A stretch of 64,000 nt of DNA from Panulirus ornatus (GCF_036320965.1 NC_092225.1:73827935-73891934), one strand, 5' to 3'. Positions 39,885 to 51,205 are shown, numbered from the stretch's first letter. Numbers and translations: made by a program. The notes: generated by a model from the letters alone, not told the origin.

Positions 39885-39975
39885 TGAGCGAATGAGGCCT
39901 TTTTTCTTCATCTGTTCTTTTTGTTACCTTACTAACACAGGAAACAGCGAATAAGCATGAAAGGAAATAAAAGTA
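39885..39975 (+). mobile_element. Old F1 3'-tip relic
   Basis: GATGTGAGCGAATGAGGCC, CTTCATCTGTTCTTTTTGTTACC and CAGGAAACAGCGAATAAGC follow the order of the F1 3' UTR and tip with deletions. Tail AAGGAAATAAAAG. Confidence 0.55.
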
Positions 39976-40145
39976 CTAATGATAATAATGATTATAATCA
40001 TAATAAACATTCACACTTTAGCACTCATGCCATCAGACCCAAACAGCCACACTATGACTTTACAGTTAGAGTTGTACTACCTCACCCTAAAAGACTTGTC
40101 ATTATCATAGTTATGCAGCCACATTCATATATATATGTATATATG

Positions 40146-40796
40146 TGTGGAAGTCGAGAACATTATCTCGGAAAGCAAAAATGGGTGTTTGAAGGAATAG
40201 TGGTTCCAGCAATGTTGTATGGTTGCGAGGCGTGGGCTATGGATAGAGTTGTGCGCAGGAGGATGGATGTGCTGGAAATGAGATGTTTGAGGACAATGTG
40301 TGGTGTGAGGTGGTTTGATCGAGTAAGTAACGTAAGGGTAAGAGAGATGTGTGGAAATAAAAAGAGCATGGTTGAGAGAGCAGAGGAGGGTGTTTTGAAG
40401 TGGTTTGGGCGTATGGAGAGAGTGAGTGAGGAGAGATTGACTAGGAGGATGTGTGTGTCGGAGGTGGAGGGAACGAGGAGAAGTGGGAGACCAAATTGGA
40501 GGTGGAAAGATGGAGTGAAGGGGATTTTGTGTGATCGGGGCCTGAACATGCAGGAGAGTGAAAGGAGGGCAAGGAATAGAGTGAATTGGATCGATGTGGT
40601 ATACCGGGGTTGACGTGCTGTCAGTGGATTGAATCAGGGCTTGTGGAGCGTCTGGGGTAAACCATGGAAAGCTGTGTAGGTATGTATATTTGCGTGTGTG
40701 GACGTATGTATATACATGTGTATGGGGGTGGGTTGGGCCATTTCTTTCGTCTGTTTCCTTGCGCTACCTCGCAAACGCGGGAGACAGCGACAAAGC
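40146..40796 (+). mobile_element. F1 LINE 3' fragment, short 3' UTR
   Basis: Starts in KNVWKSRTLSRKAKMG after TATATGTATATATG and keeps the C-terminal domain open to VVYRG (stop near 40613). MGMFEG is changed to MGVFEG by a three-base loss, and FGHMERMS to FGRMERVS. Short UTR about 40614-40796 ending GACAAAGC and an A-run. Confidence 0.9.
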
Positions 40797-40799
40797 AAA

Positions 40800-40880
<81 letters not shown>
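40797..40880. repeat. A-run plus (TA)n microsatellite
   Basis: A-tail passing into a TA run of more than 70 bp, shared by two F1 3' ends. Confidence 0.95.
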
Positions 40881-40882
<2 letters not shown>

Positions 40883-41000
40883 TATGTATATTTGCGTGTG
40901 TGGACGTATGTATATACATGTGTATGGGGGGGTTGGGCCATTTCTTTCGTCTGTTTCCTTGCGCTACCTCGCAAACGCGGGAGACAGCAACAAAGTATAA

Positions 41001-41004
<4 letters not shown>
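40881..41004 (+). mobile_element. F1 LINE, 3' tip only
   Basis: About 124 bp: GGTATGTATATTTGCGTGTG to GCGGGAGACAGCAACAAAGTATAAAAA. It begins at the same GGTATG position that marks the short-UTR junction in other copies. No coding sequence. Confidence 0.85.

Positions 41005-41047
<43 letters not shown>
41005..41047. repeat. (TA)n microsatellite
   Basis: TA run between two F1 3' ends in opposite orientation (tail to tail). Confidence 0.95.
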
Positions 41048-41051
<4 letters not shown>

Positions 41052-41427
41052 TTATTTTGCTTTGTCGCTGTCTCCCGCATTAGCGAGGTAGCACAAGGAA
41101 ACAGACAAAAGAATGGCCCAACCCACCCACATACACATGTATATATATACACGTCCACACACGCAAATATACATACCTATACATCTCAATGTATACATAG
41201 ATATACGCACACAGACATATACATATATACACATGTACATGGTTCATACTGTCTGCCTTTATTCATTCCCATCGCCACCCCGCCACACATGAAATAACAA
41301 CCCCCTCCCACCTCATGTGCGCGAGGTAGTGCTAGGAAAAGACATCAAAGGCCACATTCGTTCACACTCAGTCTCTAGCTGTCATGTAATAATGCACCGA
41401 AACCACAGCTCCCTCTCCACATCCACG
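41048..41427 (-). mobile_element. F1 LINE, long 3' UTR only
   Basis: Minus-strand solo 3' UTR (GGATGTGGAGAGGGAGCTGTGG through the tip AGACAGCGACAAAGCAAAATAAATAAATA). No coding sequence. Truncated at 41427, where the inverted-repeat element begins. Confidence 0.85.
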
Positions 41428-41582
41428 GGGGAAAATGAAGCACGATAAGTTTCCAAGTGAACTTTCGTGTAATAATCATATCATCAGGGGAGACACAAGA
41501 GAGAAATATAAATCAGTTGATATACATCGAAGAGACGAAGCTAGGACACCATTTGGTAAACATGCGATTGTGATCCTTTCCA

Positions 41583-41583
<1 letters not shown>
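41428..41583 (-). mobile_element. Inverted-repeat (Penelope-like terminal-repeat type) fragment
   Basis: ACGGGGGAAAATGAAGCACGATAAG, then the hammerhead-like segment, AGAGAAATATAAATCAG, GATATACATCGAAGAGACGAAGC, CACCATTTGGTAAACATG, then directly ATTGTGATCCTTTCCAA, the element's outer end. The middle and second arm are deleted relative to 3351-3771. Flanked on the right by (TA)n. Confidence 0.55.
41451..41493 (-). ncRNA. Hammerhead-ribozyme-like motif, core strings intact
   Basis: Minus strand: TCTCCC, CTGATGA, TATGATTATTACAC, GAAA, GTTCACTT, GGAA. Both the CTGATGA and GAAA strings are present, unlike the two copies at 3421 and 3690. Weak points are helix II, where ATG faces CAC, and helix III, where AGTTCACT is no longer a perfect palindrome. 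Activity therefore doubtful, but the family consensus would look better. Match made by eye. Confidence 0.35.

Positions 41584-41656
<73 letters not shown>
41584..41656. repeat. (TA)n microsatellite
   Basis: TA run with one AATA break, between the inverted-repeat fragment and an F1 copy with a folded-back 5' end. Confidence 0.95.
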
Positions 41657-41657
<1 letters not shown>

Positions 41658-41660
41658 TGT

Positions 41661-42598
41661 ACCCTACTGTACCTAATAACCTTGCTCTTATTCACATTTA
41701 CTCTTAAGAAGAAAGTTAAGAGTAAATGTGAATAAGAGCAAGGTTATTAGGTACAGTAGGGTTGAGGGTCAAGTCAATTGGGAGGTGAGTTTGAATGGAG
41801 AAAAACTGGAGGAAGTGAAGTGTTTTAGATATCTGGGAGTGGATCTGTCAGAGGATGGAACCATGGAAGCGGAAGTGGATCATAGGGTGGGGGAGGGGGC
41901 GAAAATTTTGGGAGCCTTGAAAAATGTGTGGAAGTCGAGAACATTATCTCGGAAAGCAAAAATGGGTATGTTTGAAGGAATAGTGGTTCCAACAATGTTG
42001 TATGGTTGCGAGGAGTGGGCTATGGATAGAGTTGTGCGCAGGAGGATGGATGTGCTGGAAATGAGATGTTTGAGGACAATGTGTGGTGTGAGGTGGTTTG
42101 ATCGAGTAAGTAACGTAAGGGTAAGAGAGATGTGTGGAAATAAAAGGAGCGTGGTTGAGAGAGCAGAAGAGGGTGTTTTGAAATGGTTTGGGCACATGGA
42201 GAGAATGAGTGAGGAAAGATTGACCAAGAGGATATATGTGTCGGAGGTGGAGGGAACGAGGAGAAGAGGGAGACCAAATTGGAGGTGGAAAGATGGAGTG
42301 AAAAAGATTTTGTGTGATCGGGGCCTGAACATGCAGGAGGGTGTAAGGAGGGCAAGGAATAGAGTGAATTGGAGCGATGTGGTATACAGGGGTTGACGTG
42401 CTGTCAGTGGAGAGAATCAAGGCATGTGAAGCTTCTGGGGTTAACCATGGAAAGCTGTGTAGGTATGTATATTTGCGTGTGTGGACGTGTGTATGTACAT
42501 GTGTATGGGGGGGGTTGGGCCATTTCTTTCGTCTGTTTCCTTGCGCTACCTCGCAAACGCGGGAGACAGTGACAAAGTATAAAAAAAAAAAAAAATAT
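41661..42598 (+). mobile_element. F1 LINE with inverted 5' end, short 3' UTR
   Basis: Coding from KLRVNVNKSKVIRYS to VVYRG on the plus strand, then a short UTR (about 42397-42580) and A-run into TA. The first 47 bp (41661-41707) are an exact reverse complement of 41716-41762, with an 8-bp spacer GAAGAAAG, so the 5' end is a foldback. Confidence 0.9.
41728..42396 (+). pseudogene. F1 RT end and C-terminal domain, open but truncated
   Basis: 222-codon open block: NKSKVIRYSRVEGQVNWEV, CFRYLGVDLSEDGTMEAEV, MLYGCEEWAMDRV (others CEAWA), CGVRWFDRVSN, WFGHMERMSEERLTK, RGRPNWRWKDGV, ending VVYRG. No stops in the C-terminal domain, but the polymerase active site (FADD) is absent because of the 5' truncation, so it cannot be an enzyme. 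Confidence 0.88.
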
Positions 42599-42611
42599 AT
42601 ATATATACATA

Positions 42612-43848
42612 CATATGAGTCAGTTGTTGTTCGCTGATGGTACTGCGCTGGTGGCTGATTCATATGAGAAACTGCAGAAGCTGGTGACTGAGTTTGGTAA
42701 AGTGTGTGAAAGAAGAAAGTTAAGAGTAAATGTGAATAAGAGCAAGTTTATTAGGTACAGTAGAGTTGAGGGTCAAGTCAATTGGGAGGTAAGTTTGAAT
42801 GGAGAAAAACTGGAAGAAGTAAAGTGTTTTAGATATTTGGGAGTGGATCTGGCAGCCGATGGAACCATGGAAGCGGAAGTGAATCATAGGGTGGGGGAGG
42901 GGGCGAAAATCCTGGGAGCCTTGAAGAATGTTTGGAAGTCGAGAACATTATCTCGGAAAGCAAAAATGGGTATGTTTGAAGGAATAGTGGTTTCAACAAT
43001 GTTGTATGGTTGCGAGGCATGGGCTGTGGATAGAGTTGTGCGCAGGAGGGTGGATGTGCTGGAGATGAGATGTTTGAGGACAATATGTGGTGTGAGGTGG
43101 TTTGATCGAGTAAGTAATGTAAGGGTGAGAGAGATGTGTGGAAATAAAAAGAGCGTGGTTGAGAGAGCAGAAGAGGGTGTTTTGAAATGGTTTGGGCACA
43201 TGGAGAGAATGAGTGAGGAAAGGTTGACCAAGAGGATATATGTGTCATAGGTGGAGGGAAAGAGGAGAAGTGGGAGACCAAATTGGAGGTGGAAAGATGG
43301 AGTGAAAAAGATTTTGAGTGATCGGGGCCTGAACATGCAGGAGGGTGAAAGGCGGGCAAGGAATAGAGTGAATTGGATCGATGTAGTATACCGGGTTCGA
43401 CGTGCTGTCAATGGATTGAATCAGGGCATGTGAAGCGTCGGGTAAACCATGGAAAGTTCTGTAGGGCCTGGATGCGGAAAGGGAGCTGTGGTTTTGGGCA
43501 TTATTACATGACAGCTAGAGACTGAGTGTGAACGAATGGGGCCTTTGTTGTCTTTTCCTAGCGCTACCTCGCACACATGAGGGGGGAGAGGGATTTTATT
43601 CCATGTGTGGCGAGGTGGCAATGGGAATAAATAAAGGCAGACAGTGTGAATTATGTACATGTGTATATGTCTGTGTGTGTATATATATATATATGTGTAC
43701 ATTGAGATGTATAGGTATGTATATTTGCGTGTGTGGACGTGTATGTATATACATGTGTATGGGGGTGGGTTGGGCCATTTCTTTCGTCTGTTTCCTTGCG
43801 CTACCTTGCAAACACGGGAGACAGCGACAAAGCAAAATAAATAAATAA

Positions 43849-43856
<8 letters not shown>
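42612..43856 (+). mobile_element. F1 LINE, FADD to long 3' UTR
   Basis: Begins in VSQLLFADGTALVADS, where the second Asp of FADD is Gly. Open 42615-43250, then a TAG at about 43248-43250 (VS* EVEG) with the C-terminal block continuing 43251-43433. Long UTR to about 43845 ending CAAAGCAAAATAAATAAATAAATAAATA before (TA)n. It starts a few bases after the A/TA tail of the previous copy. Confidence 0.9.

Positions 43857-43926
<70 letters not shown>
43853..43926. repeat. (TA)n microsatellite
   Basis: TA run between two F1 3' ends, tail to tail. Confidence 0.95.
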
Positions 43927-43934
<8 letters not shown>

Positions 43935-43939
43935 TTATA

Positions 43940-44007
43940 TTTATTTATTTTGCTTTGTTGCTGTCTCCCGCGTTAGCAAGGTAGCGCAAGGAAACAGACG
44001 AAAGAAT

Positions 44008-44009
<2 letters not shown>
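43940..44009 (-). mobile_element. F1 LINE, 3' tip of about 65 bp
   Basis: Minus-strand CATTCTTTCGTCTGTTTCC to GACAGCAACAAAGCAAAATAAATA only. Cut by another (TA)n at 44010. Confidence 0.8.

Positions 44010-44042
<33 letters not shown>
44010..44042. repeat. (TA)n microsatellite
   Basis: TA run between two minus-strand F1 pieces. Confidence 0.95.
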
Positions 44043-44046
<4 letters not shown>

Positions 44047-45374
44047 CTTTTATTATACTATCATGATGTGTTCTGCATTAGCAAGGTAGCGCAAGGAAAC
44101 AGATAAAAGACTGGCCCAACCCACCCATATACACATGTAGATACATAAACTCCCACACACTCACATATATATATGTATACATTTCAACATATACATACAT
44201 ATACATACACAGACATATACATATATACTACACATGTACATATTCATACATGCTGCCTTCATCCATTCCTGCCACTACCCCGCTACATATGAAATGACAC
44301 CCCCTCTTCCCCCGTGTGCGCTCGAGGTAGTGCTAGGAAAAGACAACAAAGTCCACATTCGTTCACACTCAGTCTCTAGCTGTCATGTGTAATGCACTGA
44401 AACCACAGCTCCCTTTCCACATCCAGGCCCACAAAGCTTTCCATGGTTTACCCCAGATGCTTCACATGCCCTGTTTCATTCCATTGACACCACGTCAATC
44501 CCGGTATACCACATCATTCTAATTCACTCTATTCCTTGCACACCTTTCACCCTCTTGTATGTTTTAGGCCCTGATCGCTCAAAATCTTTTTCACTCCATC
44601 CTTCCACCTCCAATTTGATCTCCCACTTCTCCTTGTTCCCTCCACCTCCGACACATATATTCTCTTTGTCAATCTTTCCTCACTCATTCTCTCCATGTGA
44701 CCAAACCATTTTAATACACCCTCTTCTGCTCTCTCAACCACACTCTTTTTATTACCACACATCTCTCTTACCCTTTCATTACTTACTCACACCACATAAT
44801 GTCCTCAAACATCTCATTTCCAACACATCCACCCTCCTCCGCACAACCCTATCGATCACCCATGCCTCACAACCATATAACATTGTTGGAACCACTATTC
44901 CTTCAAACATATTCATTTTTGCTCTCTGAGATAACGTTCTTGCCTTCTACACATTGTTCAACACTCCCAGAACCTTTGTCTCCTCCCTCACCCTGTGACT
45001 CACTTCTGCTTCCATGGTTCCATCCACTACCAAATCCACTCCCAGATATCTAAAACACTTCACTTCCCCCATTTTTTCTCCGTTCAAACTTACCTCCCAC
45101 TTGACTTGTCCCTCAACCCTACTGAATCTAATAATCTTGCTCTTATTCACATTTACCCTCAGCTTTCTTCTTTCACACACTTTACCAAACTCAGTTAACA
45201 ACTTCTGCAGTTTCTCACCCGAATCAGCCACAAGCACTGTATCATCAGTGAATAACAACTGACTCACTTCCCAAGCCCTCTCATCCACAACAGACTGCAT
45301 ACTTGCCCCTCTCTCCAAAACTCTTGCATTCACCTCCCTAACAACCCCATCCATATACAAATTAAACAGCCATT
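44043..45374 (-). mobile_element. F1 LINE, RT palm to long 3' UTR
   Basis: Minus strand, truncated at 45374 (WLFNLYMDGVVREVNARV). Open blocks: 45360-44947 with LLFTDDTVLVADS (FADD as FTDD), KLRVNVNKSKIIRFS and FRYLGVDLVVDGTMEAEV; the C-terminal part after a stop near 44947; and 44762-44547, with a small deletion that removes WFDRV near 44788. Long UTR about 44500-44060 with a diverged tip (GCAGAACACATCATG). Confidence 0.88.
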
Positions 45375-45917
45375 TACGTTTATTTCCAGTATCATAATCC
45401 AGTTTAAAAGAAAATTGCTGAATTATAGTAATTAATGTATATCATATTTCATCTAATATTACCATAAATAATGTTTTTATATAGGATATTAATGTATTAA
45501 ATCTCTTACATATATATTCATAGATTTTGCATTGTTGAAATAAGTGAATATCATAAACTCTTCCATATTTATACTCCATACACCGAAGTATATCATTCAT
45601 TGTTTGTAGAAAAAAAATAAGATAAAAATATAAGCTTTCCTTACCCTAAAATTTGTATATGATTTGAGATTCATTCTTTTAGCCCAAGATTAGTAGATGA
45701 AGTTTAGGGTGTCTTTTCATAAAATAATAAAGTTTTCCACCACTAGGACTTGGTTATCATATAATTAATGATACCCCAACCTTTTCCAGCCATTTCCTTT
45801 CATTTTGTTCCACCTAGCATAAATGTCTCTATCATTTCTCCTTCTGCCATGATCACTCCCTTCATTGTTTTAGCCCTCTTTGGTCTAAATAAAATTTAAC
45901 ATTTCATCAATGTGTTG
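45375..45917. other. Unassigned AT-rich DNA
   Basis: About 540 bp. No gene or repeat family recognised. Confidence 0.5.

Positions 45918-45988
<71 letters not shown>
45918..45988. repeat. (TA)n microsatellite
   Basis: TA run not attached to a recognised element on either side. Confidence 0.95.
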
Positions 45989-45989
<1 letters not shown>

Positions 45990-46159
45990 TTGTTTTCTCA
46001 GTACTATTAGCAGGTGTGTAATTTCCATTTTTGAAAGTCCTGCATGGGAACTTATTCATTCCTTATACTGCATTTACTACCAGTTAAGAAAAATAAATAA
46101 CGTATGTCCTAAGTCATCAGACTTAGGACCTTTTAGCTTCCACATACATATATGAAATT

Positions 46160-48018
46160 AGTTACATATGGGAGTGGGGGAGGAATGGGATGTATTTAGG
46201 GAATCAGTGATGGATTGCGCAAAAGATGCTTGTGGCATGAGAAGAGTGGGAGGTGGGTTGATTAGAAAGGGTAGTGAGTGGTGGGATGAAGAAGTAAGAT
46301 TATTAGTGAAAGAGAAGAGAGAGGCATTTGGATGATTTTTGCAGGGAAAAAATGCAATTGAGTGGGAGATGTATAAAAGAAAGAGACAGGAGGTCAAGAG
46401 AAAGGTGCAAGAGGTGAAAAAGAGGGCAAATGAGAGTTGGGGTGAGAGAGTATCATTAAATTTTAGGGAGAATAAAAAGATGTTTTGGAAGGAGGTAAAT
46501 AAAGTGCGTAAGACAAGGGAGCAAATGGGAACTTCAGTGAAGGGCGCAAGGGCGTTTGTTGAGTATTCCTGGTAAATTATATGGGAGGGTATTGATTGAG
46601 AGGGTGAAGGCATGTACAGAGCATCAGATTGGGGAAGAGCAGTGTGGTTTCAGAAGTGGTAGAGGATGTGTGGATCAGGTGTTTGCTTTGAAGAATGTAT
46701 GTGAGAAATACTTAGAAAAGCAAATGGATTTGTATGTAGCATTTATGGATCTGGAGAAGGCATATGATAGAGTTGATAGAGATGCTCTGTGGAAGGTATT
46801 AAGAATATATGGTGTGGGAGGCTAGTTGTTAGAAGCAGTGAAAAGTTTTTATCGAGGATGTAATGCGTGTGTACATGTAGGAAGAGAGGAAAGTGATTGG
46901 TTCTCAGTGAATGTAGGTTTGCGGCAGGGGTGTGTGATGTCTCCATGGTTGTTTAATTTGTTTATGGATGGGGTTGTTAGGGAGGTGAATGCAAGAGTTT
47001 TGGAAAGAGGGGCAAGTATGAAGTCTGTTGTGGATGAGAGAGCTTGGGAAGTGAGTCAGTTGTTGTTCGCTGATGATACAGCGCTGGTGGCTGATTCATG
47101 TGAGAAACTGCAGAAGCTGGTGACTGAGTTTGGTAAAGTGTGTGAAAGAAGAAAGTTAAGAGTAAATGTAAATAAGAGCAAGGTTATTAGGTACAGTAGG
47201 GTTGAGGGTCAAGTCAATTGGGAGGTAAGTTTGAATGGAGAAAAACTGGAGGAAGTGGGGTGTTTTAGATATCTGGGAGTGGATCTGGCAGCGGATGGAA
47301 CCATGGAAGCGGAAGTGGATCATAGGGTGGGGGAGGGGGCGAAAATCCTGGGAGCCTTGAAGAATGTGTGGAAGTCGAGAACATTATCTCGGAAAGCAAA
47401 AATGGGTATGTTTGAAGGAATAGTGGTTCCAACAATGTTGTATGGTTGCGAGGCATGGGCTATGGATAGAGTTGTGCGCAGGAGGATGGATGTGCTGGAA
47501 ATGAGATGTTTGAGGACAATGTGTGGTGTGAGGTGGTTTGATCGAGTAAGTGACGTAAGGGTAAGAGAGATGTGTGGAAATAAAAAGAGCGTGGTTGAGA
47601 GAGCAGAAGAGGGTGTTTTGAAGTGGTTTGGGCACATGGAGAGAATGAGTGAGGAAAGATTGACCAAGAGGATATATGTGTCGGAGGTGGAGGGAACGAG
47701 GAGAAGTGGTAGACCAAATTGGAGGTGGAAAGATGGAGTGAAAAAGATTTTGTGTGATCGGGGCCTGAACATGCAGGAGGGTGAAAGGAGGGCAAGTGAA
47801 TTGGATCGATGTGGTATACCGGGGTTGACGTGCTGTCAGTGGATTGAATCAGGGCATGTGAAGCGTCTGGGGTAAACCATGGAAAGCTGTGTAGGTATGT
47901 ATATTTGCGTGTGTGGACGTATGTATATACATGTGTATGGGGGTGGGTTGGGCCATTTCTTTCATCTGTTTCCTTACGCTACCTCGCAAACGCAGGAGAC
48001 AGCGACAAAGAAAAAAAA
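46160..48018 (+). mobile_element. F1 LINE with internal deletion, short 3' UTR
   Basis: Starts in the EN-RT linker (GVGEEWDVF region), so its 5' end lies further upstream than that of the 28765 copy. Between SVKGA (about 46548) and LLSIPGKLYGRV (about 46556) roughly 400 bp are missing, removing AGLDGIAVEF and NYRGIS. Stops: TGA at 46333-46335 (CGA in other copies) and TAG near 46823-46825. The RT and C-terminal part 46826-47875 is open. A nine-base loss near 47796 shortens RARNRVN. Short UTR about 47828-48010, tail AAAGAAAAAAAAATGG. Confidence 0.9.
46826..47875 (+). pseudogene. F1 reverse transcriptase and C-terminal domain, 349-codon block
   Basis: Contains GLRQGCVMSPWLFNLFMDG, LLFADDTALVADS (catalytic pair present), KLRVNVNKSKVIRYS, CFRYLGVDLAADGTMEAEV, CGVRWFDRVSDVRVREMCGN, WFGHMERMSEERLTK and SGRPNWRWKDGV. 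After RRA a small deletion changes the frame and the protein ends with an unrelated tail read from the 3' UTR (CQWIESGHVKRLG). The motif-A half lies upstream across a TAG, and the first RT motifs are deleted, so the copy is dead. Confidence 0.86.
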
Positions 48019-48037
48019 ATGGTAAATATATAGTTAC

Positions 48038-50444
48038 TTATTTTATTATACTTGATTGCTGTTTCTTGCGTCACCAAGGTAGCACCAGGAAACCGACTAA
48101 GAATGGCCCATCCACTCATATACACAAATATATACAAAAACGTCCATACGCACACATATACATACATATACATATCAATATATACACATATACATACATA
48201 TACATTGACGTATGCATATATACACATGTACATATTCATACTTGCTTGCCCTCATCCATTCCTGGCGCTGCCCCACTCCACAGGAAACAGCATTGCTACC
48301 CCCTGCTTCAGCGAGGCAGCAACAGGAAAACAGAAAAAAAAAGCCACATTGGTCCACATTCAGTCTAGCTGTCATGTGTAATGCACCGAAACCACAGCTC
48401 CCTATCCACATCCAGGCCCCACAGAGTTTCCATGGTTTACCCCAGATGTTTCACATGCCCTGGTTCAGTCCATTGACAGCACGTTGACTCTCATATACCA
48501 CATCATTCCAATTTACTCTATTACTTGCACACCTCTCACCCTGTTCAGGCCCCGATCAAAACCTTTTTCACTTCATCCCTCCACCTCCAATTTAGTTTCT
48601 TGCTTCTCCTTGTTCCCTCTTGTCAATCTTACCTCATTAAGTCTCTCCATATGTCCAAACCATTTCAATACATCCTCTTCTGCTCGCTCAACCTCACTCT
48701 TTTCATTTCCACACATATCTCTAACCCTTTCATAACTTACTCACATCAAACCACTTCACACCACATATTGTCCGCAAACATTCAATTTCCAACACATCCA
48801 CCCTCCTCTGTACAACCTTTTCTATAGCCCATGCTTCGCAACCATATGGTATTGATGGAACTCCTTCAAATATACCCATTTTTGCTCTATGAGATAATGT
48901 TCTCTTCTTCCACCCATTCTTCATCACTCCCAGAACCTTCGTCCCCTCCTCCAATGTGCGGCTTACTTCCTTTTCCATTGTTCCATATGCTGCTAAGTCC
49001 ACTCCCATGTACCTAAAACACTTCACTTCCTCCAATTTTTCTCCACTCAAACTTATATCCCAGTTAACTTGTCCCTCAACCCTAGTGAACCTAATAACCT
49101 TACTCTTATTGACATTTACTCACAACTTTCTCATTTCACACACTTTTTCAAACTCAGTAACCAACTTCTGCAGTCTCTCACTTGTATCAGCCACTAGTGC
49201 TGTATCATCACTGAACAACAACTGACTCACTTCCCATGCCTTCTCATCTCCGAAAGACTGCATACTCACCCCTCTCTCCTAAACTCTTGCATTTACCTCA
49301 CTAACTTCCCCATTTTTAAACAAATTAAACAACCATGGGGACATTACGTGCCCTTACTGCAGACAGACATTCACTGGGAACCAATCACTCTCCTCTCTTC
49401 CTACTCGTATACATGCCTTACATCCTTGGTAAAAACTCCACTGCTTCTAACAACTAACCTCATACACTATACTTAAAACCTCATACACTATACTTAAAAC
49501 CTTCCATAAAGCATCTCTATCAACCCTATCATATGCCTTCTCCAGATCCATAGATGCTACATACAAATCCATTTGTTTTTATAATTTTTTCTCACACATT
49601 CTTCAAAGTAAATACCTGATCCACACATACTCTACCACTTCTGGAACCACACTGCTCTTCCCCAATCTGACGCTCTCAATCAATACCCTCTCATATAATT
49701 TCCCAGGAATACTAAACAAACATGCCTTTTTAGTTCGAACACTCACTCTTATCCCCTTTTCCTTTGTACAGTGGCACTATGCATGCATTCCAATAGTCCT
49801 CAGGCACTTCACTATGATTCATACACTCAGTGAATATCCTTACCAACCAATCAATAGCACAGTCTCCCCCTTTCTTAATAAATTCCCCTGCCACACCATC
49901 CAAACCCACCGCCTTGCTGGATTTCATCTTCTGTAAGACTTTCACTACCTCTTCTTTGTGAACCAAACTATTCTCCCTGAATTCACTTCATACACCACCC
50001 TGACCAAAACCTACATCTGCCACTCTATCATCAAACACATTCAACAAACCTCAAAAAACTCACTCCATCTCCTTCTCACTTCATCACTATGTTACTACTT
50101 CCCAAACTTATCCCTTTCACCAATGTTTCCATTTGTTATACATGTTATGAATTTTTGTACTCAAAAGCACAGTCTTTCCCTTTCTTAATAGATTCCACTG
50201 CCATACCATCCAAACCCACCGCCTTTCCTGATTTCATCCTCTGCAAGGCTTTCACTACCTCTTCTTTCTTTACAAACCATTCTCCCTGGCCTTCTCACTT
50301 CATACACCACCCTGGCCAAAACACCTTACATCTGCCACTCTTATCATCAAACACGTTCAACAGACCTTCAAAATACTCACTCCATCTCCTCACTTCATCA
50401 CTACCTGTTATTACTTCCCAAACTTATCCCTTTCACCGATGTTC
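48038..50444 (-). mobile_element. Old, diverged F1-related LINE with internal duplication
   Basis: Minus strand, about 2.4 kb. The UTR variant (48490-48050) has GCTGAAGCAGGGGGTAGC and CCTGTGGAGTGGGGCAGCGCC. Coding traces: CGVKWFDVS and FRYMGVDLAAYGTMEKEV (49050-48730), a FSDD remnant near 49205, AFMDLEKAYDRV-like near 49555-49520, and EEVVKVLQKMKSSKAVGLDGVAGEFI (49966-49850). The 50160-50444 segment repeats the 49855-50140 segment. A smaller tandem duplication (CTCATACACTATACTTAAAAC) is at about 49458-49500. Confidence 0.8.
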
Positions 50445-51205
50445 CATGTTATACAATATAATTTTTTTGTACTTGGTATTATTTACACTGCATATGTAAT
50501 TTCAAGAAAAACTAAAGTGACAATAAGATTATGAAGAATAAAAATTATATCTTAAGTATAGTTATACAAAATATAACTTTTTTGTACTAAGTATTATTTC
50601 CTCTGTATATGCAACTTCAAGAAGAACTAGAGCAACAAGATTATGAGGAATACGAATTGTATTCTAGGATATTGGGCATATGCTTCCTTCCCATCATACA
50701 TGGTTGGTTTCATGGACTAGAGATGAAACAAATCGGTGCTCACCCAAAAAGACCCTGATCTAATCCAATCTGCTAATGGATTAGGGTTGATTATTTATTG
50801 AAAATAATTCAGATTAGATTTGCTCATTTGGATTCTCTTGTCAGTATAAGTTCAGATTATTTAAAGTGGATTGTGTTAGGTTCTTAATATCAGATCAGCT
50901 CAGACTTCAGAGCCAACTCTGTATACTAGTGTTCCCAGTTCAAGATGCCCTTTCAAGAATTCTAACTTTTTCTCAACTAACAGACAGCAAGAAATTTATG
51001 AAGTCTCTACCAAATCCCCACAACATCATCATTGCCCCAACTATGAAATCATCTTTATATCAGGATGCTAATGAGGTCCCACAGATGTCAAAGCCATATA
51101 GTTAAAAAATTCAAACACTGCATCAAGGCTGTCTGACTAACCACAACTATGTATTGATAGTATTGAGTGTAGCACTTACACTGCTATGTGTAGACTGAAT
51201 CATCA
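50445..51205. other. Unassigned AT-rich DNA
   Basis: About 760 bp. ATAACTTTTTTGTACT(A/T)xGTATTATTT and AACTTCAAGAA(G/A)AACTA recur once within 50460-50640, suggesting a short old duplication of about 110 bp. No gene seen. Confidence 0.4.

Noticed and set aside
40664..41083. Frames encoding poly(YI) stretches
   Set aside because: Translations of (TA)n microsatellites and F1 3' UTR; not proteins.
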